Assembly (NCBI GenBank): GCA_946965045.2
Contig: OX337240.1
Location: 1,364,001-1,428,000, forward strand
Direction of reading: 5' to 3'
Length of the DNA: 64,000 nucleotides
Origin: Epithemia pelagica
Lineage: Eukaryota; Bacillariophyta; Bacillariophyceae; Surirellales; Surirellaceae
Below, in pieces: positions 39,064-49,892 of the stretch. A model generated the notes under the pieces. That model was not told where the DNA came from. It searched no databases and was given only the letters and a program-made list of their open reading frames with translations. Numbering within the stretch: position 1 is the first letter of the stretch; every line of letters starts with the position of its first letter. Both the position numbers and the translations under genes were made by a program.

Positions 39064-40958
39064 CTAATACCACATTCGCAAAGGCGACAACCACCACGGT
39101 TGTTTGCTCTTGCTTGAACCATGAGGAAGTCGCTGATTCCATGTAGTAAGAGGAACAATTACCGAGTTCCACAATCCTTCCATACCCAGGCTCGAGTACA
39201 GACATCCGGCCAGAATCAAAGAGCCTCCCACCGCGGCATCCACTCCAAATTGCTCTCCAATCAGTAGCGCCGCAAAGCCGGCTCCCCACAATGGTTCTGT
39301 GGACAAGAGGAGCGTGGTCTCAGACGCTGATAGCGTCTGGAGTGCACGCGTTTCCATATAAACGGACAAGGCGGTCGAAGCAATGCCCGTCCAGGCAATC
39401 ATAGCCATGAGCGATGGATCCAGCAACCAAACTTGCAACTGGCTCCATTCCCAAACTCCACTGCCACCTTCTGCTACTGCACTGTAAATGGCAGAGCCAA
39501 ACGCAACGGCCAAGAGTTGAGCAGCCGTGCATCGGCTGGCTTCGTTTGGGTACTTGTGCATCGTTTCTGTATGAAACCAGAAGAACAAAAAGATGACAAG
39601 GCAGTTGAGATAGGTGAGTCAGGAACAAATGGTTTCCGTGGTCCAGTGTCTTTTACTTTCAGATAATACTTACGTTCCATGCGCCAAAAGCCCATTCCAA
39701 ACGCAAAGGGTTGAAGCATACTGGCCCAGTCACCATAGGACCATGACGGCGCCACAGCCCAATCATTGGCCGATGTCCCAAACTCGAGAAACGCGACACC
39801 CACCATCGCCATGATGGCTCCCATCCATTCTCGTCCCTTGAGTTTTCGACCGGCAATAAAGTCGAGAAAGGGAACCACCACGACAGCCAAACTACACAAG
39901 AATGCCGATTGACTGGCCAATGTAGTTTCCAATCCGACTGCCTGTGCAATGTATCCAATGGAACACAACAGACCCACTTCGAATCCTCCCACGAAAGATC
40001 CCCACGCCGCCGATGGAGTGCTGCTCGTAGCAACTTGAGAATCGGATTTCGTCTCGTCGGTTGGTCGTTCCTCCTTGGAGGGTGCAAAGAGCCAGGGCGA
40101 CGTGGCCAGAGCTGCCAATCCAAAACGCAGGGTGCTCGAGACGCCGACTGGTAAGGTCGTTTCCTGGCCCATGAGCTTGACCAAAGAAAAATTGGTTCCG
40201 TACAAGGCCGCCGCACCAATCAGCAAGAGACGGGCTACCATAATTGCTCGAGCCTCGGTTTCCTGATGTTCTAGCTGCTCCGACGCAACCGCCAGAGAAG
40301 CTTGATCCTGTGTCGAATCACGTGAAGAGAATGACGAATCTTGGGGTACAGCATGCCAGGAAATGTCGTCCATTGCATATTGAGTGGCATGAGCTTGTCG
40401 TGAGGTGGTCGAGGCCTTGATTCCATGTCGTTTACCCAATAATTCACCAGCTCCCGAAAACGGCGAGGGAAGCACTTGATGGGTTGGATGATGGTAGTCT
40501 TGAGAAAAGTCCAACTCTTGAAGAATGTACTCATTGTGAATGTTTCTCCTTGCCGACAAAGTCGTCCTTTGATTGTAGAGCCCTGGTCCAGTGTGTACGT
40601 TAGACATTTCGGAAGACGCAACAGCCGTGGCGGACAAGGTAGTGCTATTCGAGTGACGACTTGATGTACCTTGATAGTGATGGTGATGGTCTTGTGCCAT
40701 GTGTAACGTCGGTGTATTATGAGGGTGTATCCGTCTTTCGACAAAGGGAGAAGGCCCATGAAAGGATAAAGATTTCCTGGTTGGTTGGCCAAACGAGCTC
40801 AACGGTCCTGGTCGTGAGTGACCCACAAACCCATCGACGTGATGGCCAAAAAGACTACCGAGCCATAGGATCGCCCACAAACTCTGAGTGACCAGCGAGA
40901 AGAATCGTACAAGCGTTGAAGTGGAGAAGCCGCTGCAACTCCTGCTTTCGACCATCAT
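39064..40958 (-). CDS. DMT-superfamily (EamA) transporter with plastid-type presequence
   Basis: Drug/metabolite-type membrane transporter. Exon 1 (39674-40958) and exon 2 (39064-39566) join through intron 39567-39673 (gtaagt...tacag) as WRMEQTMHKYPNEA, giving 595 residues. The two EamA repeats are visible: from ARLLLIGAAALYGTNFSLVK to MAMVGVAFLEFG, and from AAQLLAVAFGSAIYSAV to AAVGGSLILAGCLYSSLG, about ten TM helices in all. The roughly 240-residue N-terminal extension starts with a hydrophobic segment (LVTQSLWAILWLGSLFG) and GHHVDGFVGHSRPG, where cleavage before Phe resembles the ASAFAP rule of diatom plastid presequences. The rest of the extension is Ser/Thr/His-rich. Plastid-envelope location is inferred; substrate unknown. 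Confidence 0.85.
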
Positions 40959-41717
40959 GGTTTTGCTTCGTGAAACAGTTTTACCACGCTCGAATCTTGG
41001 AAATCGTGCTCTCTATACTCCGTCTATTGAAATGTGTGTTGATTCCTTCGGTTGGAAATGGATCGACGATAGATTGATGGCTCCTTGGTTGTCAACCACA
41101 ACCAGCGATTATTTTATGAAGGTTGCAGACACGGAAGCGTCGTCTCCAGCGTTCTCTCACCGGTGTCTCTCTGTGTGGCCAGGGCGAAGGATCGTGTCGT
41201 TGGTTGGGGGATTCATGATGGCCCCACAATCGTGGATCGCAGATGCAACCAAAATATACAACTTAACGTTGGGATTTGAGAATGTGGTCAATTTTATCAT
41301 AATGTATATAGGAAGATCTCGCTGAAGATTCCATTGTGGCGGTCGCGCTGTCGGGTGAAAAGCCTACGTGGTCGCGAGCCCATATGCTCTCCGTGGAACG
41401 TGAGTACCGCAAAAGATCGAAGAAGCAGGTGCAGTTGCACCTCCAGGACTGAGGCTGTGGCTGACAACTGACACCAATGTCAAAAGTTCAAGCGTTCCAC
41501 CTGCCGTGTCGGCAAAAAGACACACACCAAGATCCGCGACCGGTGGACTTTGGCGGCTACCATCTACCACCACATCTACCCCTCAACCATTTCTTCCTCT
41601 TACCATAACTACTCTACTAGCATATCAGGATTGTCTTTTGTCTTCGACAAGACAAAAAAACTCGAAGATTTCTAAACAAGATGAAACCGATAGCAGGTTT
41701 CCATCTAGCCCAGACAT
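40959..41717. other. Region between the transporter gene and element copy 2
   Basis: A 759-bp gap with the transporter promoter. Open frames are short and random-looking; no gene recognised. Confidence 0.35.
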
Positions 41718-42533
41718 TAACGCCATACGTAAGGAACGGGTTTTAAGGGTAACGGAGTAGAAAATAAACTACTCCCATAAAAAATATGGGATCAGTGCTT
41801 TGACTCCCATAAACTACTCCCATCTTAACACGGTTTGAAAACTCCCAGTTTTAATTTCGAGTACAAATTTATTCATAGTGAGAATTTTTTGTCATTTTAG
41901 TCGCTTTTCTCGAACTTGAGCGGCCATCCTCGATGACCATGAGAGACAATGAGGGCGGACAATGAAAATGGCATGGATCATCTTCCAATGATGCCAAACC
42001 AGGTCAGAATGGATGAAGGAAAGTCAATTGATCAAGACAGATGGTATGTGGAGGCGAAAGTTGACCAAGGAAAGGTTCAATGTGTCGAAAAAGGGTCAAT
42101 GCTGTGAAGCAGGCAAAAACATGGTCTGAGAGAGGGAATTGCCGAATGCTCAACAGAGGTGCTGTCAAATCACAAATAAAGACAAAGTCCTATAGTTCAT
42201 ATTATTTTACACCAGAATGGAAGGTCTTGACATTTGCTGTTGGATATTGAGTGTGTGCGTACTGCTCAAAGTTGGGCCATGGTCGATGGGATGAGAAAAT
42301 CACAAAAATCATCCAAGTTTTGATACACGAAACGACTGTTATAATTTCAAAATCAGTGTAGACTATGATATATGAAAATGTTCAAAATTCCACAAACTAT
42401 TAGAATTACAAGTGAAAAAGACAATGGCGTCTATATTCCAATTAGTAGATGTCTTCAAAGTTATGGGAGGAGTGTATATACTGCTCGAATTTATGGGATC
42501 AGTATATATACTGCTCCCTTACGTATGGCGTTA
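41718..42533. mobile_element. Non-autonomous TTAA-flanked DNA element, copy 2 (816 bp)
   Basis: Same length, orientation and almost the same sequence as 7761-8576. Differences I found by eye: one base each in ggccatcc(t/g)cgatg, atcc(a/g)agtttt, caatg(g/a)cgtct and gatgtc(t/g)tcaaag. TTAA borders both ends and the outer flanks are unrelated to those of copy 1. Such closeness implies recent movement. Confidence 0.88.
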
Positions 42534-42979
42534 ATGAGTTTTGCGTGGTTTTTGACGTCTTGACAAGTCCTTATAATACTGGATCTTTCTTCACCAGAGA
42601 CGTTCGACGTCGAGTCTTCCGTACCGTGGTAAATCATAGGAGTAGCTCATTATGAGTTCTTGCAAAACCTTCCATAGACCCAAGACCAGGCGGTCTAACA
42701 TTGACGAATCGTGCAATTCCCCAGTTTCCTACAATGCATACATGAAAGAGAAGTACAGAGCTCAGTAGAGATACTATAAGCAAGAAATTTTTTGCATTAT
42801 CGGTACTTTAACAGAAAGTGATCACATGAAAGGAACCATAGTGAACCAACAACTAATTATACAACAGGCCATCAAATTATTCCATTCGTACCACATAACG
42901 AGAGAGTACAAGCATATATGTTCACCAAGAATAACATGGTGGTGAGGAGTGCACGTATGATATTGCTCTCATGGACATG
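42534..42979. other. Gap between element copy 2 and the next gene
   Basis: A 446-bp AT-rich gap. Nothing recognised. Confidence 0.3.
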
Positions 42980-43975
42980 TTAAAGAAAGTCATCATCGTC
43001 GTCCATGTCTTGGTCGGACTCGGTGGAGAACGACGGCTGGCTTTCTTCTTCCACTAGAATCGCGTCGTTGTAGGTCTCTTCTTCCGATGGTACTGGAAAC
43101 ACATCTGACCTCGACCTTCCTTCACCGTTCGACCTACTCCTACGCGTCGAAACATGTTCCTCTCGTAGCTTTGGAATGATTGTTACAGCCAGTCGGTTTT
43201 CCTCCCACTCTTGTACCACCGATTTGGCGTGTTCGGACAGCGTCGGAAATGGCGCCAAGTAGTACATGGCGTACTCAGCCATGTCCAGGAGAGAATGTTG
43301 ACTGTGCAAGAACGCATGAAACGGCCAAACATAATCAGGGTGCGGTTGGTTTGCATCGAGGTCTGAACATACCACTTTGAACCAATCAGCCAACCCAACT
43401 TGGAGAGCCAAATTCTGGACCGTCTGTTTGGACGTCTCGAAACCAGGGTAAAAGTGTGGATTGGAGTCCACTTCACTTCCAGTCGAGGAAGAAGTGGAGT
43501 TTAGAATATAGAGGGCAAAACAAAGCTTTGCCACTTCTGACGACGAACTGAACGCGGAACGATAAAATGGTGTTTCTTGGTATGGTTCGTCCAGTGGCCA
43601 GAACAAATCGACAAACTTCTGGAATATAGTCCGCCTCTCCTCCTGGCTGTCTACTTCCCAGATTGTGGATTGCTTCCGGGTGGGATCTTGTTGAGTTCGT
43701 GGACCATGAATGTGGTTTGCAGCCTCAAATGCATACCGTTCTTCCATTAGTTCGACCGCCTTTCGAACAGCAATCCGAAGGTTTTCGGGGTATCCGCGAG
43801 AATCTCTTAGTTCGACGTAGAACTCGTCCAAGTGTTTTCTCTGTCGTGCTAGTTCTCGTTCCTTTCTTTGCTGTTGGTTCTGAATATGAAAGACTTTTTG
43901 AAACCAGTTTGAGCTGGTCGGCTCCTCACGAACCACCACCAAAGAGGGATTTGCCACCGACATTGTCCACAACAA
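42980..43975 (-). CDS. Unknown protein with acidic C-terminal tail
   Basis: A 331-residue single exon. A helical, charged N-terminal part (QQQRKERELARQRKHLDEFY) precedes ELRDSRGYPENLRIAVRKAV and ELMEERYAFEAANHIHG. The middle has several Trp/Phe-rich segments (FVDLFWPLDEPY, DYVWPFHAFLHSQHSLLDM, AEYAMYYLAPFPTLSEHAKS) typical of a folded helical domain. The tail is Ser/Glu/Asp-rich and ends DQDMDDDDDFL. No signal peptide or TM helix. Met5 (MSVANPSL) is an alternative start. I do not recognise the family; conserved-looking aromatic blocks and one clean frame argue that it is a real gene. Confidence 0.65.
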   Translation of the reverse strand: MLWTMSVANPSLVVVREEPTSSNWFQKVFHIQNQQQRKERELARQRKHLDEFYVELRDSRGYPENLRIAVRKAVELMEERYAFEAANHIHGPRTQQDPTRKQSTIWEVDSQEERRTIFQKFVDLFWPLDEPYQETPFYRSAFSSSSEVAKLCFALYILNSTSSSTGSEVDSNPHFYPGFETSKQTVQNLALQVGLADWFKVVCSDLDANQPHPDYVWPFHAFLHSQHSLLDMAEYAMYYLAPFPTLSEHAKSVVQEWEENRLAVTIIPKLREEHVSTRRSRSNGEGRSRSDVFPVPSEEETYNDAILVEEESQPSFSTESDQDMDDDDDFL

Positions 43976-44548
43976 TGCTCGTGAAGATCAGCGGTCTTGT
44001 TTTTCAATGATACGTTTCAACTAGGTAGTGATCGGCTTCTCATGTACGTCTTTTTGAAATATGTGTGATTGTGGTGATGGTGATGGCGGGCATCTTGCTC
44101 ATAATTTCCTTGTTCACGTGATCTCTTCTCACTTTTCAATAGAAGCAAGACACATGTCACCGCCAAACCGGAGAACTCGAACTGGAAGTGATCCGCGAAA
44201 AATCTAAATTTGGTCACAATGCTCGCCAAAAGAAATGAATTGCCCCACATGACCAAGACCAAATAAGGTCATAAACGCGACTCGTCACACCCGGAAAATG
44301 TCACTTAGGTCTAAATGTATAGCTAAATATATAGATGAATGTGAGCTCGCTCGATATCCCGCCAAATATACGTGCTCCTTGTTAGGCCCATTACATAACC
44401 GTTTGGAATTGGGAGGAGCGTCGTACCCGCTTCAGAGCACACGCCGACCCCTCCGTTTCCTCTTCTTCGCGTCACGCACACATATTCCATGACGGACATC
44501 AACAGGAAGACACAACAACACCATCATCAGTAGCCATTCCCAGAAACA
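43976..44548. promoter_or_regulatory. Divergent promoter region upstream of the anoctamin gene
   Basis: A 573-bp gap between divergent genes. No repeat or RNA gene recognised. Confidence 0.35.
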
Positions 44549-47500
44549 ATGGACCGGCCTTATCTTCCAACAATAGGTGGGGGCAAGCCTCAGTCAGATG
44601 AAGAATCAAGTGAAGTTGACGGACATTTGGGAGGGATGGACGAAGAGTCTCAGGAACAGGTTGCTCTAACTCCACGAGAGTGTGATTCTTCCTCGATGGA
44701 ACGGTTCAACCAACGTAGCACCTCTTACTTGGCCTTCTTTCGATCTCCGGCGAAAGTATCGAGGACTGTCACCTCGTTCATCCATAGGCAGAATTCAGGA
44801 CGGTTCGGTGGTACTCAGCACCCACATGGAATTGCGAGAGATCCCATTGGACCACGGCATGACGACGAAAGCGAGGCATCTAAGGAAAATGACTCGTCTG
44901 CCATTAGCAGCAGTGATGGGGAAATGCATGGAATAGGCTTGCAATATTCATCGACTCAGTCCCAATCAACGGCGTCGTCCTTGGCCCCGCGCCTATCTAT
45001 GACGGCAGTTGTTCCGCCTGGTGTTCCACCACAGCTCGCTCAACTACAAGTCGATCACAGCTCGCGTTCTGGACGAATGTCCTTAGGGGCTGAAACGAGA
45101 AGAGCGACGGTTTCTCCTCGAACACCGGATTCTGTGGCATCTAGAATGAGCAATGCCAGCCGCTTGTTCGGTGAATCGTTGTTGAGCGGCATGGGAAACG
45201 AAGACAGCAATGGTGTTGTCAACCATCGTGAAAGTTCTCAAAAAAGGGTAAGGGGAGGTGTTGTTGCCTCCATAGATGCCCTTCGTAAGCGTTCCTCAAC
45301 GGATCACGGTAGTTTGACCCTTCCGACGAGCCATCAGAATGAATGGAGGCAATATCCCAGTCAAAACAAATTTGTTAGACGAGAATGGCTCGAAAGATTC
45401 GATTCCTATATTCAAACAGCGCAGAAACATGTCAAAGATTTGATTCAAAAACGAGAAAGCGTGCCGCTATCACCCCACAGTCGGAACCTTCTCAATTTAG
45501 AGTATTTAAAGGTGCAGCATCTAGAGAAAATGGATGCCCTGATGCCTCAAATTGAAGAAGAAGACGAAGATGACCAACCTATCTATGATTTCTGCCTAGT
45601 TCTTACCCCGCAAGAAGTGTATGCTTTCTGGGCCGCAATACTGGACTTTCGAGAAGAACTTCTAGGGAAAGACGTTGTTGAAATTATGGAAGAAAACTGG
45701 AAGTCAGGTGCCTTCAACGGCTCACGGGCCAACTTGGAAAACTCTCCCGGAACTCCGCATAGCATGGGGAGGCCCCTCAGCACGAAGAGCCTCAAAGAGG
45801 AAGAGGTAACTTCGAACATGTCCACACCACGTCAAAGACGATCTCCGCTTGTCGTGCGGAACACGAATTCGGAGAAACATGAAAAGTCATCCGATCGCCG
45901 ACCTCCTCCACAGCGCGGAATATCCACTACTTCGTTCGCTCCCAGTCTTATCACACCAGCCGCACGAAGTTCGAAGCTCCCTTTTACATCCCCTGGTATC
46001 TACAGTACAGCAGATTCCACCAAAATATCGATCAAGAGTCGGCAATCTCTCTTCGACCGCGCAGTAGGCTCTGATCTTCATTCAGGTTGCCCACCAATTG
46101 CTTCTCAAGATAGCGACAATCAAGGTGGCGGTGAAGATTTGGGAAATCTTTATAGCAGCAATATTCGTCGGAAATGGGGCAAATCTCAACCAAGAATTGC
46201 TTCCCAGGAGAGTGACGTAGAAGCTGCTGTGACGGTTCCCGGCGCCATGTCGCCCGCTACAATGATTCGCTCTGTCACCCGAGGTACAGCCGTGGTACGT
46301 CGTCCCCCTATCTCGCAATTCTCAGAAACGAAAAATCCACGATCGGTCAATGACCCGCATGAAATTCACCTAGAAGACATTCCCAATCATGTCATCCCTC
46401 GAGGAATTGCGGCAAGGACCAACGGTATGCTTGTTTTTCTGAGTGCTTTGCGCCGAGGAATTGTTCTTCGGCGACACCGTCCCGGACACGAGGCTATGTA
46501 TTGCACCCTTTTCAGTACAGATGGAGGCGACACCATTCAGTACAAATGGGTCGATCATACCACTGCAATGAAGGCATTTGCGGACCAACGACAGCGTCAC
46601 AGCAGAGACAATGACTTTTCTCATCCAATCCCATGGGTTCAAATGCCGTCCCATGAACCTCGAACGGGAAGAAAAGGAAGTTTCCGCACAGCTGATATTG
46701 TTGTTGTGCATCCTGCGAGACACCCAGATCCTCGTTCGCCAGAGGGAGACCATGGCTCTGTTACTCTTCGAAAATCGCGTTCAGACTACTTTGAGGAACG
46801 AACTTTTTCTCTTGTTTGTAGAGCCCGTGCTACCGGTTCTCTGGACGAACTTGAGGCAAAGTGGTACAAAAACGTAGGAAATGAGTCGCAATTTCGTTAT
46901 CTTGATTTTGAGACGGCTACCGAAGGGGAATACTGGCTCGTTTTCCGAGGTCTACTCTTGTTGCATCGTGATGCCGCTGTCGGTCGTTTCGCTGACCAAA
47001 GGGCCGCAGGAATTGGATCCAGCTACTGTCGCAACACTGAGGGACATCAAGATGGAGAGAACCAATACAAGCTTCACGTGGACGAATTTCTAGAGCCTGT
47101 AACTGCAGGGTTTATGGAAAGACTGGTTGTAAATTGGCGAGGTCTAGACCAAAGATACATGGTGGGCGATAGGGCATCCGATGCAGTACCTCCACCATCC
47201 GATTATTTCCTGGGTTTCAAGTCTCCCGGAACGTCGATTTGGAGCCGTCTTCGATACGCTGGTTTTAAAACCCAACGCGTGTATGCAATTGATAACAATC
47301 GCGTGGTCCTTAAGATTGCGTGTCCGAGTTATCGTCTGATGGATGTAGCAGAAGTGCTACGTCTCAAGGTGAAGACATGTGACGGGAAATCTTTTGCGCC
47401 TTTTCGACAAGATATGATTGATTACTTCAAGCCGCTGAACGATCCACTTGAACAAGGTGGCTCCGCTCCTGGAATTGGAGAGTTTCAGTTTTCTTCTGCT

Positions 47501-49758
47501 GATCGACAAAACATAATTGACTTCATTATTCGTTCGCGAATCCGTGATTCGGGAGCAGAGTTGGGAGAGGCTACAGTCAAGCGTGCCTCCGGCTTGGATA
47601 GCTTGGGCCGTATGATCCAGGCCCGCGTTCCATTGCACATGAAGGGAAAGCTTGATGTTCTTTTTCAAGCGTGGTGCTACTATTGGAAGAGTGAACATTG
47701 GACGGGTGGAAGAGATGGAAAATCTCTCACGCATGAACCACACGACATCGAGGAGCGTGATTCATTCACCATGGCATCGAGCGGTGATTCTGACGAACAG
47801 CCGTCCCAATTTACACAGAAAAAGGTGCAAAAGGAAAACGAGATACCCTCCTTGTACAAGCGATTCTGCCACGGTGCCTTCTACCAGCCCCTCACTTCAA
47901 TCGAAGAATATTTTGGGGAAAAGGTAGCGTTTTATTTTGCCTGGCTCCAACATACCGCATCGCACTTGGTATTCTTGACGGCCGTTGGCTTGGTGGTATT
48001 CTTGGCCCAGGTCTCGTCAGGGAACTGGGACACTCCGCTTCGCCCATATTTCTCAGTTTGTGTTATGATATGGACGTTCATCGTCCTTGTAAATTGGCGA
48101 AAACGAGCCAACTTTCTAGCTCATCAATGGGGTACGATGAACTATAAAGAGCAGGAAACGACACGGCCTCAGTTCCATGGCGAATACGTGAAAGACGAGA
48201 TCACAGGGGAAGACATTCTTCACTATCCCAAGTGGAAGCGCTGGCTGAAGTATTGTATTTCCTTTCCAATTACCCTTCTCTTCACTTTTGGCACCCTTTT
48301 TGTCATTCTTTGGGTTCACGCAAACCGTGACATGCAGTTGGCTCGCTACCTGAACGAGAAAAGCTCAAGTGAACAAGCCTTCAACCTTGAGTTTGGAATT
48401 TCCGCGCTGGGGCAAACTAAACCTGTTGTTGAGCTGGAACTAACGCGCGAGCTTCTTTTTGATCCCACCTTCTGGTTTCTATTGATCGGCATGCCAGCTA
48501 TGCTTGGGTTGTGTCTCCCTTTGCTCAATTTCATTCTCATGAGAATCTCAGTGGTAAGAATCATTTGTTGTAGTTCATTTGGGTCCTGAAGCCGTTGTCT
48601 TACTCTTGTTCCTTTGCCTGACAGCTCTTGAACAATTTCGAGAACTACCGGACAGTCTCAGAATATCGCACCCATTTGATCATCAAAGTTTTCTCTTTTC
48701 GCTTCGTCTCTCATTTTGCAGTCGCATACTACTACTGCTTTGTGTCTGTCGGGTCAACACAAGCCATTGAGAATGGTTTTCTGCGGGTGGCAGCTGCTGT
48801 CTTGGTGTATACGACAGTCGCAAGATGGTGGGAGAACTTCTTGCACGTTGTCTTTCCTATGTTGATCCGAAAAATTAAGATGCATAACTTTGGGTCAAAA
48901 CTCGGTGAGCAATTGCGGGAAATTGAACTGGAAGAAGAGGCCATCATGAGATTGACTGCAAGTAATGGAATGACGCCTGAATTAAAGAAGCGGTATATTG
49001 CCGTTGTAAACAGACGTTTGCTTCTTGACCAAGCACAAGATGACGTTTGGAATGAGCTGATGCTACCACCCCATGACAGCTTTCCAGAATACATCCAAGC
49101 CGTCATCCAGTTCACCTTCGTGTCTTGTTTCAGTGTCGTATTGCCAATCACTCCTTTAATTTGTCTGGTAAATTATCTTATCAGTATGCGTCTGGACGCG
49201 TACAAGCTATGCAAAGGAAGAAGACGTCCTCTTGCTGAAAAAACTGGTGGCATCGGCGTCTGGGAGCATCTGTTGCATATTGTGGCGGTTATATCTGTTC
49301 TGACAAACTGCTGGCTAATCGGATTCACAAGCGAACAGTTCATCTGGATCGGAGATAAGGTTGGCCAAGTCGCTTTGTTTGCGATTGTCGTTTGCTGGGA
49401 GCATCTTATGCTCCTTATCAAATACATCATGCAAACAACCATTTCGCCGCTTCACAAATCAGTCAGAGATGCCATCAAACGAGAACAGTTTGATCTTGAC
49501 GAACAAAGAAACAAATCAATGCGTAAACGAGGTCGTCGTTCGCAGTATCATCGACATTCGTCGGGACACGACGGCGTCTCCAATCTCTCTCGGTATGGTT
49601 CCAACAGTGACGACGAATCTGATGCAGCATCTTCAACATGTACATCTGTTCAGTCCGAATCTGTTTACCACGTTTCGCAACTCCCCGTTAGTTCGACCTT
49701 GACCCCAGTTTTTGCAAGCCATGGATCAGACGACGATCATCTTCTCTACAGCGCATAG
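44549..49758 (+). CDS. Anoctamin (TMEM16) family protein with long N-terminal regulatory region
   Basis: Membrane protein of the TMEM16 family (Ca-activated channels and lipid scramblases). Exon 1 (44549-48553) and exon 2 (48625-49758) join across a 71-bp intron as MRISVLLNNFENYRTV; 1712 residues. Residues 1-270 are disordered and Ser-rich. At about 275-335 is a helical segment (REWLERFDSYIQTAQKHVKD), and at about 620-815 a PH-like domain (GMLVFLSALRRGIVLRRHRP to YWLVFRGLLLLHRD). The anoctamin core begins near residue 1100 with SIEEYFGEKVAFYFAWLQHT and continues through about ten TM helices (FFPMLIRKIK-type and IPLHK-type motifs: VFPMLIRKIKMHNF, ISPLHKSVRDA). A basic, Ser-rich tail follows. 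The PH-like region suggests phosphoinositide or membrane-contact control. Confidence 0.88.
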
Positions 49759-49892
49759 TCAAGTGACGGGTCAACGTTCAACAGGTTAGATCCTGCTACG
49801 CGTGACAAACAGAATTCGTGGAGTTATATGTATCGCCAGTACGGCTTCCTCACCCGACTATTGCCCGTTAACCATAAAAATGATAAACTAGT

